The notes below the pieces were generated by a model. That model saw only the letters and a list, made by a program, of their open reading frames with translations, did not search any database and was not told where the DNA came from. The translations under genes and the position numbers were made by a program. A DNA stretch of 57,955 nt from Paenibacillus massiliensis subsp. panacisoli DSM 21345 (GTDB lineage: Bacteria > Bacillota > Bacilli > Paenibacillales > Paenibacillaceae). Location: contig NZ_AUFO01000035.1 of NCBI RefSeq assembly GCF_000426545.1, positions 1 through 57,955 on the forward strand. Direction: 5' to 3'. The first letter of the stretch is position 1, and each line of letters opens with the position of its first letter. Positions 25,092 to 34,631 of this stretch are shown here, piece by piece.

Positions 25092-26102
25092 ATGATACAA
25101 TCATTTGCTAGACATCGCCGCCTACGGCAGACGGCAGCACTGCGTAGCATGGTTCGTGAGACCTGGTTGAACCCTGCTGATTTTATACAGCCGATCTATG
25201 TCACTTATGGTGAGGGAGTGAAGCAGGAGATCAAGTCGATGCCGGGTGTATATCGGTTCTCACTTGATCAGCTGGGGCCAGAGCTTCAAGAGATTCATAG
25301 TCTTGGCATTCCTGCAGTGCTGTTGTTCGGCATTCCGGATACCAAGGATGATGTCGGTTCATCTGCTTACGATGAGCATGGCATTGTACAAGAGGCGACG
25401 CGTCTGATCAAAGCGCAGTATCCCGATCTGCTCGTCGTGGCTGATACCTGTCTATGCGAATTTACAGATCACGGACATTGCGGGATGGTACATACCTATG
25501 AGCAGGATGGTGTCCTGTGTGGCGATGTTCTTAATGATGAATCATTAGAGCTGCTGATCAAGACGGCCGTATCCCAAGCAAAAGCTGGTGCAGACATTAT
25601 TGCGCCATCGAACATGATGGATGGTTTCGTACAGGCGATACGCCATGGCCTCGACGAGGCTGGCTTTACGCATATTCCCATTATGTCATACTCGGTGAAG
25701 TATGCTTCTGCCTTCTACGGACCGTTCCGAGAAGCAGCTGACTCAGCTCCGCAGTTCGGAGACCGCAAGTCCTATCAGATGGACCCGGCAAATGCTCGTG
25801 AAGCGCTGCGCGAGGCGGAGTCTGATGTGCTGGAGGGTGCTGATATGCTGATGGTCAAGCCTTCTTTGTCCTATCTAGATGTGATGCGGACGATTAAGGA
25901 CCAGTTCGATCTCCCACTGGTCGCTTACAACGTAAGTGGTGAGTATGCGATGGTGAAGGCAGCTGCCCTGCAAGGATGGATTGATGAGCGGGCGACCGTG
26001 CTGGAGATTCTCACCAGTATGAAGCGTGCCGGAGCGGATATGATTATTACGTATTCAGCTAAGGATGCAGCCAAATGGCTGGCGGATGGAGGCAAAAAAT
26101 AA
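25092..26102 (+). CDS. hemB: delta-aminolevulinic acid dehydratase (porphobilinogen synthase)
   Basis: Condenses two 5-aminolevulinate molecules to porphobilinogen. From ATG 25092 it is 336 residues. The three-cysteine metal site is present (ADTCLCEFTDHGHCG), so this is the zinc-type enzyme. The two active-site lysines are in IMSYSVKYASAFYGPFR and MLMVKPSLSYLD. AGGAGG lies about 9 nt before ATG 25092. A TTG codon just before it would also be in frame but is not needed. hemL begins 1 nt after its stop. Confidence 0.98.
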   Translation: MIQSFARHRRLRQTAALRSMVRETWLNPADFIQPIYVTYGEGVKQEIKSMPGVYRFSLDQLGPELQEIHSLGIPAVLLFGIPDTKDDVGSSAYDEHGIVQEATRLIKAQYPDLLVVADTCLCEFTDHGHCGMVHTYEQDGVLCGDVLNDESLELLIKTAVSQAKAGADIIAPSNMMDGFVQAIRHGLDEAGFTHIPIMSYSVKYASAFYGPFREAADSAPQFGDRKSYQMDPANAREALREAESDVLEGADMLMVKPSLSYLDVMRTIKDQFDLPLVAYNVSGEYAMVKAAALQGWIDERATVLEILTSMKRAGADMIITYSAKDAAKWLADGGKK

Positions 26103-26103
26103 A

Positions 26104-27405
26104 ATGAGCAAACCCTTTGGAAGACATGATGATGGAAAATCAGCAGCAGCCTTTGCTGAAGCCAAGCAATATATTCCAGGTGGAGTGAACAGCCCTGTTC
26201 GCGCCTTCAAGTCCGTAGGGATTACACCCATTTACGTGGAACGTGGTGAAGGGGCCTATGTATACGATATTGACGGCAATGCTTACATTGATTTTGTCGG
26301 CTCGTGGGGGCCTCTTATTATGGGACATGCACACCCAGAGGTCGTTAAGGCGTTGCATGATACCGCGATCAAGGGCACGAGCTTTGGTGCACCAACACTG
26401 CTGGAGACCGAGATGGCGAAGCTCGTCTGCGAACGTGTGCCTTCTGTTGATATTGTACGGATGGTTAACTCAGGCACCGAGGCTACCATGAGCGCTATTC
26501 GTCTGGCGAGAGGCTATACCGGACGTAGCAAAATCCTCAAATTCGAAGGCTCTTACCATGGTCATGCTGACAGCCTGTTGATCAAGGCAGGCTCCGGGGT
26601 AGCTACACTGGGACTGCCTGACAGCCCGGGTGTACCAGAAGGCGTAGCTAGCAATACGATCACGGTGCCTTATAATGACGAGGCTTCTGTGTCTCTGGTC
26701 TTTGAGAAATATGGTGAGGATATCGCAGCCGTCATTGTTGAGCCCGTAGCGGGAAATATGGGGGTTGTTCCTCCGCTGCCAGGATTCCTGGAGAGCTTGC
26801 GCCGATTGACTGAGCAATATGGCAGTCTGCTTATTTTCGATGAGGTCATGACAGGGTTCCGTGTCGGCTATCATTCAGCTCAAGGGCGTTTTGGCATTAC
26901 CCCGGATCTGACGTGTCTTGGCAAAGTCATTGGTGGCGGTCTTCCGGTCGGTGCCTATGGTGGACGAAGAGAGATTATGGAGCAGATGGCACCAGCTGGC
27001 CCGATCTATCAGGCGGGAACGCTGAGTGGCAATCCACTGGCTATGGCAGCAGGCTACACCACACTGAGTCTACTCACGCCAGAGATATATGACCAATTGG
27101 AGGAGCGGGCCGCTAGACTACAGGAGGGCTTCGAACGGAATGCGCGGGAGATCGGAATTCCTGTATCCATTAACCGTGTCGGCTCTATGGTGTGTCCGTT
27201 CTTTAACGACAAGCAGGTTACAAATTATGATGTGGCACGTGCAAGTAATCCGGATCATTTCCGTCGCTACTTCGCGGAAATGGTGCGTGAGGGAGTCAGT
27301 GTGGCGCCTTCTCAGTTCGAGGGCATGTTCGTATCGGCAGCGCACACTATTCAGGATATTGATGCCACGATTGAAGCCAACTATAATGCGCTGAGACGTC
27401 TATGA
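26104..27405 (+). CDS. hemL: glutamate-1-semialdehyde 2,1-aminomutase
   Basis: A PLP enzyme that turns glutamate-1-semialdehyde into 5-aminolevulinate. The 433-residue protein starts SKPFGRHDDGKSAAAF and contains IPGGVNSPVRAF, VNSGTEATMSAIRLARG, FDEVMTGFR and the PLP lysine Lys274 in CLGKVIGGGLPVGAYGG. ATG 26104 is immediately after the hemB stop, with GGAGG about 11 nt upstream inside the end of hemB. A longer frame into hemB is rejected because the family N-terminus begins at 26104. Its stop overlaps the next start (ATGA). Confidence 0.98.
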   Translation: MSKPFGRHDDGKSAAAFAEAKQYIPGGVNSPVRAFKSVGITPIYVERGEGAYVYDIDGNAYIDFVGSWGPLIMGHAHPEVVKALHDTAIKGTSFGAPTLLETEMAKLVCERVPSVDIVRMVNSGTEATMSAIRLARGYTGRSKILKFEGSYHGHADSLLIKAGSGVATLGLPDSPGVPEGVASNTITVPYNDEASVSLVFEKYGEDIAAVIVEPVAGNMGVVPPLPGFLESLRRLTEQYGSLLIFDEVMTGFRVGYHSAQGRFGITPDLTCLGKVIGGGLPVGAYGGRREIMEQMAPAGPIYQAGTLSGNPLAMAAGYTTLSLLTPEIYDQLEERAARLQEGFERNAREIGIPVSINRVGSMVCPFFNDKQVTNYDVARASNPDHFRRYFAEMVREGVSVAPSQFEGMFVSAAHTIQDIDATIEANYNALRRL

Positions 27406-28307
27406 GCTGGCGGAAGAGCTGGAAGCGACGCGGACCGTGGCTAGAGCTGACTCCTGGCAAGGAGGTCACTTCAAGTGAGGACAAGCACCTTGCCGCAGAG
27501 CGTTGGATACAGGGGCAGCTTGGCATGCCTGAGAAGCTATACCGTAGATTACAGCACGATAAGCTTTTCCTGCTAGCCGGGGATCGATTGCGGATACAGT
27601 TGTTCCCTGAGCTGGACTACGGCGTGGAGCCGAGGTGGCATGAGCTGACGGTCCTGTACGAGGACGACTTTTGTCTGGTCGTGCACAAGCCTGCCGGCAT
27701 GCCTGTACATCCGGATGGAGGAGCGGGAGATGGCCCTGTCACTCTGGATCATGCGGTGGCATCTTATTATGAGATGAACGGGATTCGGACACCTGTGCGG
27801 CATATCCACCGTCTGGATGTGGACACGACAGGTCCTGTGCTGTATGCGAAGAATGGCTTTGCCCAGCTCAAGCTAGACGAGCAGATGAGGAGCAAGGAGA
27901 TCCACCGCCGCTATGTTGCTATTGGTCAGGGTAAGGTGCCGAAGGCTCTTGTTCGGATTGATGAGCCGATCGGTAAGGATCGACACCATAAGCAGAGACG
28001 GCGCGTATCGACTACCGGTCAAGAGGCAGTTACCCTTGTGCAGACTGAGGAATATCTGCAAGGAGCTACTCTTGTACATCTGACTCTGGAGACAGGCAGG
28101 ACCCATCAGATTCGCGTACATATGAGTCATGTTGGGCATCCGCTGCTAGGTGACGTGTTGTACGGAGGTCCGTCATTACAGATGCGGAGGCAGGCACTTC
28201 ATGGTGAGGAGCTGACATTCCAGCATCCGATCAGTGGACAGGAGATACTCGTCCATGATCCTTGGCCATCGGACTTTCGAGAGTTATATGATCGCTTGAA
28301 GCTATAG
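27402..28307 (+). CDS. RluA-family RNA pseudouridine synthase
   Basis: Isomerises uridines in rRNA or tRNA. The 301-residue protein has the RluA catalytic motif HRLDVDTTGPVL, with the catalytic Asp in HRLD, preceded by LVVHKPAGMPVHPD and followed by GRTHQIRVHMSHVGHPLLGD. The N-terminal 80 residues are a short S4-like or linker region rather than a full S4 domain. It overlaps the hemL stop by 4 nt (ATGA), so it is translationally coupled to the hem operon. The target nucleotide is unknown. B. subtilis has no such gene between hemL and spoVID. Confidence 0.93.
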   Translation: MSWRKSWKRRGPWLELTPGKEVTSSEDKHLAAERWIQGQLGMPEKLYRRLQHDKLFLLAGDRLRIQLFPELDYGVEPRWHELTVLYEDDFCLVVHKPAGMPVHPDGGAGDGPVTLDHAVASYYEMNGIRTPVRHIHRLDVDTTGPVLYAKNGFAQLKLDEQMRSKEIHRRYVAIGQGKVPKALVRIDEPIGKDRHHKQRRRVSTTGQEAVTLVQTEEYLQGATLVHLTLETGRTHQIRVHMSHVGHPLLGDVLYGGPSLQMRRQALHGEELTFQHPISGQEILVHDPWPSDFRELYDRLKL

Positions 28308-28599
28308 CAAATTACTATTTATGCAGATAGATCAGTGCTAGACTTACCCGATTAGCAAGGCAGGCAGGAAGGACTTCGTCCGAGGCCGCTTGTCAGGGGA
28401 AGTGTGGCACTGTTCTTTTTTGTTAAGAAGAGACCTATAACGTATTCAGCATTGGGCTAATCACGAGGGTTCTTTTTGCAAAAGATGGCATGCTCTTCTT
28501 TCTGGTGCATATACATGAACCGAACGAACAATGGTTGGATTAAGGACTATCCGCACAGGCAATGAACATGCGGAAGCTCCCGAAAGGAGGATGCTATCT
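28308..28599 (+). other. intergenic region before spoVID
   Basis: About 290 bp without a gene. It holds a weak terminator-like element (short AGTG/CACT stem near 28400 followed by TTCTTTTTTG) and a GGAC-TTC-GTCC hairpin near 28370. I looked for a mother-cell sigma-E promoter (ATA-N16-18-CATA) and found a CATATACAT near 28508 but no matching -35, so none is called. Confidence 0.35.
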
Positions 28600-29847
28600 A
28601 TGCAAGATAGGCCCTATGGCTTGCGTTTTGATATCTATGAACGTATCCATCTGACGGAGGAAGCTGCGGGCATAGCAGAGTTAGAGGAAATTGAGCTGCT
28701 GCCGCGGATTCAGGTTGTTGAGCAGGAGGATCAGGCGGCGTTACGCGGACATTTGCTGCTTGAAGGGGTATATCGGGGAGAGGAAAATGAGCTCCAGAGT
28801 CTTACTCATCTCATCCCTGTGGAGATTACGATTCCTATGAACCGGGTCAGCAGTGTAGAGGACATCTCGGTAGAAATTGAAAATTTCGATGTGGATTTGT
28901 TGTCTTTGCGAAGTCTGAATATTACCGGGGTGTTGTCACTCCATGGGGTGGAAGGGATAGAGCCAGCCGACTCTTCTGTCTGGGCCGATGATGAATTTAC
29001 GGTCGTGCATACACCGCAGCCTCCCACAAATCTTGTGCAGCAGCGAGAGGAAGTACAGGAGCAACAGAGTGAGCCGGACTCTGCCTCTGTGGCATCATCA
29101 ACGACTGCTCCAGAGCAATGGAGTCCTCATTTTGGCGATTCTGCTGCACATAGCTCTTCTACGTCAGATAAACCGGCTGCAGAACAGTCATCGAATAAGC
29201 CACAGGTCTGGCAGTTCGAGAGTGCCTCTCATGCGAGAGAAGAAATTCGTGAGCCTGACAGGCCATCTGGTACATCCCAAGCGAACACGGATGCTGACCA
29301 TTCGCCATGGAGTGAAGAACGGGAGCAGCAGGTGGAAGTGGATGAGCGTGATCCTTCCTCCGATATTCAGGTAGAAGACTCCGATGCTGCGGTATCCGCT
29401 CTGTCTGAATCCGAACTACAGAACGAGCAAGAAGAAGTGACTGCAGCTGTAGATTCATCCTCAGAGGACAAAAAGGAAATGAAGGTGGCCTTCGGCAGCA
29501 AAAAGGATGTTCTGGTTACCGAGCTGGAGGCTGTCCCATTCTCTACATTGCTGCCAACCTCACGGGTATCCAAGGAGCCGCCTGCTACGGAAGCAACGGA
29601 GGCAGAAGCACATGCTGAGCAGGAGCCAGAGGATTTCACAGCAGCAGGTGGTCGGTGGAACTCCCTGTTCCAGCGCAGTGAAGGGGAGCAAGGCTCCTTC
29701 CGTAAGCTGAGGCTATGTATTGTGCAGCGGGAGGAGACACTGGAGACCATTGCCGACCGCTATGAGCTAAGTGTACGTGAGCTGCAGCTATACAACAGGC
29801 TTACAGAGCATGGGGTGGAGGAAGGACAGGTATTGCTCATCCCATGA
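28600..29847 (+). CDS. spoVID: stage VI sporulation protein D-like coat morphogenetic protein
   Basis: A mother-cell protein that drives encasement of the spore by the coat. From ATG 28600 it has 415 residues. The N-terminal domain (about residues 1-125, RPYGLRFDIYERIHLTEE through GVLSLHGVEG) resembles the SpoVID/YcgQ-like coat N-domain. A long Ser/Glu/Gln-rich acidic linker (about 140-345) follows, then a LysM domain in the last 45 residues (LCIVQREETLETIADRYELS). B. subtilis SpoVID is longer (575) but has the same N-domain, acidic linker and C-terminal LysM order, and lies between hemL and valS. AAAGGAGG sits 9 nt before ATG 28600. A frame from 28531 is rejected. The ysxE gene expected after it is absent. 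Confidence 0.88.
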   Translation: MQDRPYGLRFDIYERIHLTEEAAGIAELEEIELLPRIQVVEQEDQAALRGHLLLEGVYRGEENELQSLTHLIPVEITIPMNRVSSVEDISVEIENFDVDLLSLRSLNITGVLSLHGVEGIEPADSSVWADDEFTVVHTPQPPTNLVQQREEVQEQQSEPDSASVASSTTAPEQWSPHFGDSAAHSSSTSDKPAAEQSSNKPQVWQFESASHAREEIREPDRPSGTSQANTDADHSPWSEEREQQVEVDERDPSSDIQVEDSDAAVSALSESELQNEQEEVTAAVDSSSEDKKEMKVAFGSKKDVLVTELEAVPFSTLLPTSRVSKEPPATEATEAEAHAEQEPEDFTAAGGRWNSLFQRSEGEQGSFRKLRLCIVQREETLETIADRYELSVRELQLYNRLTEHGVEEGQVLLIP

Positions 29848-29974
29848 TGTATGGACGGGGCGTGAGCTTGTAGCCTCTATGCAACTTGTGTCTGAGTTTT
29901 TGAATTATGCCTTCTACTAGAGCTCTGAAAAGACAGCTATACTCCGTGTAAAAGGCAATGCGGGGCTTTGGATA

Positions 29975-30003
29975 TTGACTAACAGCATTCAGCAAGTTAT
30001 GAT
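29975..30003 (+). promoter_or_regulatory. sigma-A promoter of the valS T-box leader
   Basis: TTGACT (29975-29980), a 17-nt spacer and TATGAT (29998-30003). Predicted transcript start is near 30010, about 80 nt before the T-box stem I. Confidence 0.8.
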
Positions 30004-30092
30004 GTGGTATAGCAACTGGAGAGATGATGTGCTTGACATCACGCGCTTTGAATAGCGCAAGGTCATCTGCCAGCTATACAACAGACATTGAA

Positions 30093-30353
30093 CGGGAAGA
30101 GTAGGCAGTGAGCCCTTCAGAGAGCGGAATTGTAGCGCTGTGAGGTTCCGCAGGATGCAGCTGGCCGAAGTCGCCCGGGAGTCGCTTGTTTGAACCCGCC
30201 GAGGCAAGATGCGTATTAGAACAAGCCGGGGACGGCCGTTATCCGTAGAGTGTCACAACCTTGTACCCCTATGGGTCAGTTGCAGGGATGTGAAACAAAG
30301 GTGGTACCGCGAAAGAACAGCCTTTCGTCCTTTGAGGATGGAGGGCTTTTTTT
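30093..30353 (+). promoter_or_regulatory. T-box riboswitch, valine specifier GUC, with terminator
   Basis: Senses uncharged tRNA-Val and allows valS transcription when charging is low. Stem I elements are present in order: GGAAGAGTAGG near 30095, the AGAGAGCGG bulge near 30118, and the specifier region CCGAAGTCGCC, in which GTC at 30170-30172 is the valine codon, followed by GGGAGTCG. The T-box core AAAGGTGGTACCGCG (30296-30311) includes TGGT, complementary to the ACCA end expected for tRNA-Val. The intrinsic terminator pairs AGCCTTTCGTCC with GGATGGAGGGCT (about 30318-30347), followed by seven Ts. The specifier and discriminator pairing agree with the downstream gene. Confidence 0.93.
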
Positions 30354-30428
30354 ATTTTCGTCCCCATATATGCATGGTATTGAATGCGGATTAGAGCACG
30401 GAAACCAATTACGTTGGAGGGAATAGAT

Positions 30429-33095
30429 ATGTCAGAGCAAGAGCACCAAGCAACAACCGAGATGCCGACAACCTATGATCCGAAATCGGCGGAGCAAAAG
30501 TGGTATAAGTACTGGATGGATGGAGGATATTTTCGTGCAGGACGTCTGCCAGAAGCAGAGCCGTTCTCGATCGTTATCCCGCCTCCAAATGTGACAGGAA
30601 TGCTGCACATCGGTCATGCCCTCGATTTCACTTTACAGGATATTATTATTCGTACGAAGCGGATGCAGGGCTATGATGCACTGTGGCTGCCGGGAGCAGA
30701 CCATGCAGGGATCGCTACACAGACCAAGGTAGAACAGCAGCTTCGCGCTGAAGGGCTGACACGCTATGATCTAGGACGCGAGAAGTTCCTGGAGAAGGTA
30801 TGGGAGTGGAAAGACCTTTACCTGAACAATATCCATAGACAATGGGAAAAAATGGGCTTCTCTCTGGATTACTCCCGTGAACGCTTTACGCTGGACGAGG
30901 GTCTATCCAAGGCCGTTCGTGAGGTGTTCGTCAAGCTCTATAATAAAGGCTTGATCTATCGCGGCAAGCGGATCATTAACTGGGACCCTGTGGCTCGTAC
31001 AGCCCTGTCTGACATTGAGGTAGAATACAAGGAAGTGAATGGTCACCTGTATCATCTGCAATACCCGCTGAAGAATGGCAATGGGCATATTACGGTGGCA
31101 ACGACACGTCCTGAGACGATGCTGGGAGATGTGGCCGTAGCCGTTCATCCAGAGGACGAGCGCTACAAGGATATGATCGGCCAGATGCTGGTCCTCCCTA
31201 TTGTGGGTCGTGAGATCCCTGTCATTGCTGATGATTATGTAGATAAGGAATTTGGTAGTGGCGCAGTCAAGATTACGCCTGCCCATGACCCTAATGACTT
31301 CGAAATGGGGCAACGCCATCAGTTGCCACAGATCAATGTGATGAATGAAGATGGATCGATGAATGAGGAAGCTGGCAAATATCAAGGTCTCGACCGTAGT
31401 GATTGCCGGAAGCAGATCGTCGCAGACCTTAAGGAACAGGGGGTGCTGATTCGCATTGAGGATCATGTGCATCAGGTGGGACATAGTGAGCGGACGAATG
31501 CTGTAATCGAGCCTTACTTGTCTACACAATGGTTCGTGAAGATGAAGCCGCTGGCGGATGCTGCTATTGAAGCGCAAAAAGGCGGTAATGGTGTACAATT
31601 CGTACCGGATCGCTTCGAGAAAATCTATCTGCACTGGATTGAAAATATAAGAGACTGGTGTGTATCCCGACAACTATGGTGGGGCCACCGAATTCCAGCC
31701 TGGTATGACGAGGAGACTGGCGAGATTATCGTCAGCGCTGAGGATCCTACGACACTGCCAGAGTATGCGGGACGCAAGCTGAAGCAGGACGAGGATGTGC
31801 TCGACACTTGGTTCAGCTCAGGGCTGTGGCCGTTCTCTACCATGGGGTGGCCTGATGAGACAGAAGACTTCAAGCGCTACTACCCGAATAATGTACTCGT
31901 AACGGGCTACGACATTATTTATTTCTGGGTAGCACGGATGATCTTCACCGCTTTGGAATTCACTGGACAAAGACCGTTTGCGGATGTATTGATTCATGGA
32001 CTTGTTCGTGATGCGGAAGGACGCAAAATGTCTAAGTCACTCGGCAACGGGGTAGACCCACTGGAGGTCATTGAGAGCTATGGCGCGGACGCCATGCGCT
32101 ACATGATCTCGACAGGCAGTACGCCTGGGCAGGACCTGCGCTTCCGCATTGAGAAGGTGGAGCAGGCTCGTAATTTTGCCAACAAGATCTGGAATGCTTC
32201 CCGCTTCGCTCTGATGAATCTGGAAGGCGTAACGTATGAGGATATTGATATTACGGGTGAACTCAGTACGGCAGATCGCTGGATCTTGCATAGACTGAAC
32301 GAAACTTCACGTGATATTACGCGTCTAATAGATGCCTATGAATTCGGGGAGACTGGACGTCTTCTGTATAACTTCATATGGGATGATCTCTGTGACTGGT
32401 ATATTGAATTCTCCAAGCTCACACTATATGGAGAGGATCCAGCAGCCAAGAAGAAGACGCAATCCGTCCTTGCTTATGTACTGGATCGTACACTGCGCAT
32501 GATTCATCCGTTCATGCCATTTATTTCCGAAGAAATCTGGCAGCATTTGCCGCATGAAGGGGAGACCATCACACTTGCCTCCTGGCCAGTATATGATGCT
32601 GCCCTGGAGAACGAAGCAGCGGTAGCCGAGATGAATCATCTGCGTGATGTGATTCGCTCGGTGCGAAATATCCGTGCTGAAGTGAATGTTCCGATGAGCA
32701 AGAAGATTGAGCTGCAGGTGAAGGCAGCGGATTCGCATATTCTGGATATTCTGAGCCGTAATGGAGAGTACATTCGTCGCTTCTGCAATACCTCCGATTT
32801 CTTGCATGGAATTGAGCTGAATGTACCAGACAAGGCGATGTCTGCAGTAGTAACCGGAGCAGAGCTCTATTTACCGCTAGCGGGTCTGCTCGATATCGGA
32901 CAGGAGATTGCCCGACTGGAGAAGGAGCTTCAGCATCTGAACAACGAGGTGCTGCGTATTGACAAGAAGCTGTCTAATGAGGGCTTCGTGGCCAAGGCAC
33001 CAGCGAAGGTCATTGAGGAGGAGCGTGCCAAGCATGCAGACTACTCTGATAAGCGGGATAAGGTAATCGCTCGTATCCAGGAGTTGAAGGATTAA
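30429..33095 (+). CDS. valS: valyl-tRNA synthetase
   Basis: A class I synthetase that charges tRNA-Val. The protein is 888 residues from ATG 30429. HIGH is at residues 60-63 in PPPNVTGMLHIGHAL and KMSKS at 533-537. The CP1 editing domain with the TTRPETMLGD and GSGAVKITPAHDPND motifs lies between. An anticodon-binding helical domain follows, with the C-terminal coiled coil (EIARLEKELQHLNNEV) typical of ValRS. GGAGGG lies 7 nt before the chosen ATG. The frame from 30384 starts within the leader and is rejected. Controlled by the T-box directly upstream. Confidence 0.98.
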   Translation: MSEQEHQATTEMPTTYDPKSAEQKWYKYWMDGGYFRAGRLPEAEPFSIVIPPPNVTGMLHIGHALDFTLQDIIIRTKRMQGYDALWLPGADHAGIATQTKVEQQLRAEGLTRYDLGREKFLEKVWEWKDLYLNNIHRQWEKMGFSLDYSRERFTLDEGLSKAVREVFVKLYNKGLIYRGKRIINWDPVARTALSDIEVEYKEVNGHLYHLQYPLKNGNGHITVATTRPETMLGDVAVAVHPEDERYKDMIGQMLVLPIVGREIPVIADDYVDKEFGSGAVKITPAHDPNDFEMGQRHQLPQINVMNEDGSMNEEAGKYQGLDRSDCRKQIVADLKEQGVLIRIEDHVHQVGHSERTNAVIEPYLSTQWFVKMKPLADAAIEAQKGGNGVQFVPDRFEKIYLHWIENIRDWCVSRQLWWGHRIPAWYDEETGEIIVSAEDPTTLPEYAGRKLKQDEDVLDTWFSSGLWPFSTMGWPDETEDFKRYYPNNVLVTGYDIIYFWVARMIFTALEFTGQRPFADVLIHGLVRDAEGRKMSKSLGNGVDPLEVIESYGADAMRYMISTGSTPGQDLRFRIEKVEQARNFANKIWNASRFALMNLEGVTYEDIDITGELSTADRWILHRLNETSRDITRLIDAYEFGETGRLLYNFIWDDLCDWYIEFSKLTLYGEDPAAKKKTQSVLAYVLDRTLRMIHPFMPFISEEIWQHLPHEGETITLASWPVYDAALENEAAVAEMNHLRDVIRSVRNIRAEVNVPMSKKIELQVKAADSHILDILSRNGEYIRRFCNTSDFLHGIELNVPDKAMSAVVTGAELYLPLAGLLDIGQEIARLEKELQHLNNEVLRIDKKLSNEGFVAKAPAKVIEEERAKHADYSDKRDKVIARIQELKD

Positions 33096-33124
33096 CACAC
33101 GCTTGTTGATGAATAACAACCACT

Positions 33125-33164
33125 TTGCTGACAAACCCCCATGGTCTGAGGTGCTTGTCAGCAA
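33125..33164 (+). terminator. hairpin between valS and folC, possible weak terminator
   Basis: TTGCTGACAA and TTGTCAGCAA form a perfect 10-bp stem with a 20-nt loop, followed by only TTTGG. The poor T tract makes termination uncertain; it may be a processing or stability element. Confidence 0.45.
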
Positions 33165-33245
33165 TTTGGCTGTGTAATTTGGTACGGCTGGAAGAGAGCT
33201 GGCTGTAGCAGCGTGACAAATAATAGCGACCTGAAGGTGAAAAGC

Positions 33246-34625
33246 ATGTCTGAACAGTACGAGGCTCGCGGGTCAACGGGACCCTTACACACATATACTG
33301 AAGCAGTTGACTGGATTAATGGTCTGATTCCATTTGGCATCAGACCTGGCCTGGAACGAATTGAACGGTTGATGACCATGCTGGGTGAGCCGCATCGACA
33401 TCTGAAGTTCATCCATGTAGCTGGAACCAACGGCAAAGGCTCTACCTGCGCGATGCTTACATCTGTGCTGCTGGAGAATGGTTACGATGTTGGGACTTTT
33501 ACCTCTCCCTACATCACCAAATTTACAAATCGTTTTCAGTTTAACGGAGCTGACATTTCCGAATCGGATCTTGTGATGCTGTCCAATCGTCTGTACCCAT
33601 TGGTACAGGAAATTGCGGAGACAGAGCTTGGCTCCCCCACCATGTTCGAGGTAGCTACGGCCCTTGCCATTTTGTATTATGCAACAGTTACTTTTCCTGA
33701 TGTTGTGGTATGGGAGACAGGGCTCGGGGGAAGGATGGATGTTACCAACATTGTCACCCCGATTGTATCGGTGATTACCAATATCGGCTTCGATCATACG
33801 GATATTCTGGGGGATACGCTGGAGCAGATTGCTGGAGAGAAGGCGGGGATTATCAAATCCGGTGTGCCAGTCGTGAGCTGTGTCACTCAGCCGGAAGCTC
33901 TTGAAGTGATTCGGAGGACTGCCATTGCCAAGGGGGCTACGCTCTATCTTGCTGGTGAGCATTTCATATATGAGCTGCTTGGCGGCGATGAGCATGGACA
34001 GAGCTTCCGCTTTGCTGGTCCGTTCAGAGAATTGGAGATTTCGATCACCATGCTGGGCGAGCACCAATGTACGAACGCAGCCGGTGCTATGATGACACTG
34101 GAGGTACTGCGCCAGTATATGGCCTTCGTACTTGACGATGAGCCGTTGCTAGAGGGCTTCCGCAAGACTCACTGGGCGGGGCGCTTGGAGCTGTTATCAA
34201 CGGAGCCGAGAATCGTCGTCGATGGTGCGCATAATCCTGAAGGGGCAGAGTCACTTGCCAAGAGCATTCCTTCGCTGTTCAAGTACCGGAAGTTGATTTT
34301 CATGATGGGGATGCTTGCGAACAAGCATCACGAAGCTTATCTCAAGCATATACTGCCACTAGTGGATACGCTTATCCTGACCGAGCCCGATTTTCGCCGC
34401 AAGATGGATGCCGGAGAGCTGGCAGACCTGGTGGATAGATTGCGCCCATTATATGCAAAACAAGATTTACAAGTCATTGTGGAACGAGACTGGAAGCAGT
34501 CGCTTGAGCTGTTGAAGTCGCGTACAGAAGAGGGGGATCTAGGAGTCGTGTCCGGCACATTGTATCTGATTTCCGATGTGCGTGCGACTCTTGTGCATCA
34601 GACCGATTCGGAAAAAGGTTGGTGA
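33246..34625 (+). CDS. folC: bifunctional folylpolyglutamate synthase/dihydrofolate synthase
   Basis: Adds glutamate to folates, and dihydropteroate to dihydrofolate in bifunctional members, using ATP. The 459-residue protein has the Mur-ligase fold: HVAGTNGKGSTCAML P-loop near residue 60, VVWETGLGGRMDVTN, VVDGAHNPEG in the C-terminal domain, and an MLANKHHEA segment. ATG 33246 follows GAAGGTGA by 6 nt. GTG 33213 is a longer alternative without a good ribosome binding site. murC begins 6 nt after the stop, so the two Mur-fold ligases share a transcript. B. subtilis has folC followed by comC at this locus; comC is absent here. Confidence 0.96.
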   Translation: MSEQYEARGSTGPLHTYTEAVDWINGLIPFGIRPGLERIERLMTMLGEPHRHLKFIHVAGTNGKGSTCAMLTSVLLENGYDVGTFTSPYITKFTNRFQFNGADISESDLVMLSNRLYPLVQEIAETELGSPTMFEVATALAILYYATVTFPDVVVWETGLGGRMDVTNIVTPIVSVITNIGFDHTDILGDTLEQIAGEKAGIIKSGVPVVSCVTQPEALEVIRRTAIAKGATLYLAGEHFIYELLGGDEHGQSFRFAGPFRELEISITMLGEHQCTNAAGAMMTLEVLRQYMAFVLDDEPLLEGFRKTHWAGRLELLSTEPRIVVDGAHNPEGAESLAKSIPSLFKYRKLIFMMGMLANKHHEAYLKHILPLVDTLILTEPDFRRKMDAGELADLVDRLRPLYAKQDLQVIVERDWKQSLELLKSRTEEGDLGVVSGTLYLISDVRATLVHQTDSEKGW

Positions 34626-34631
34626 AATTTT

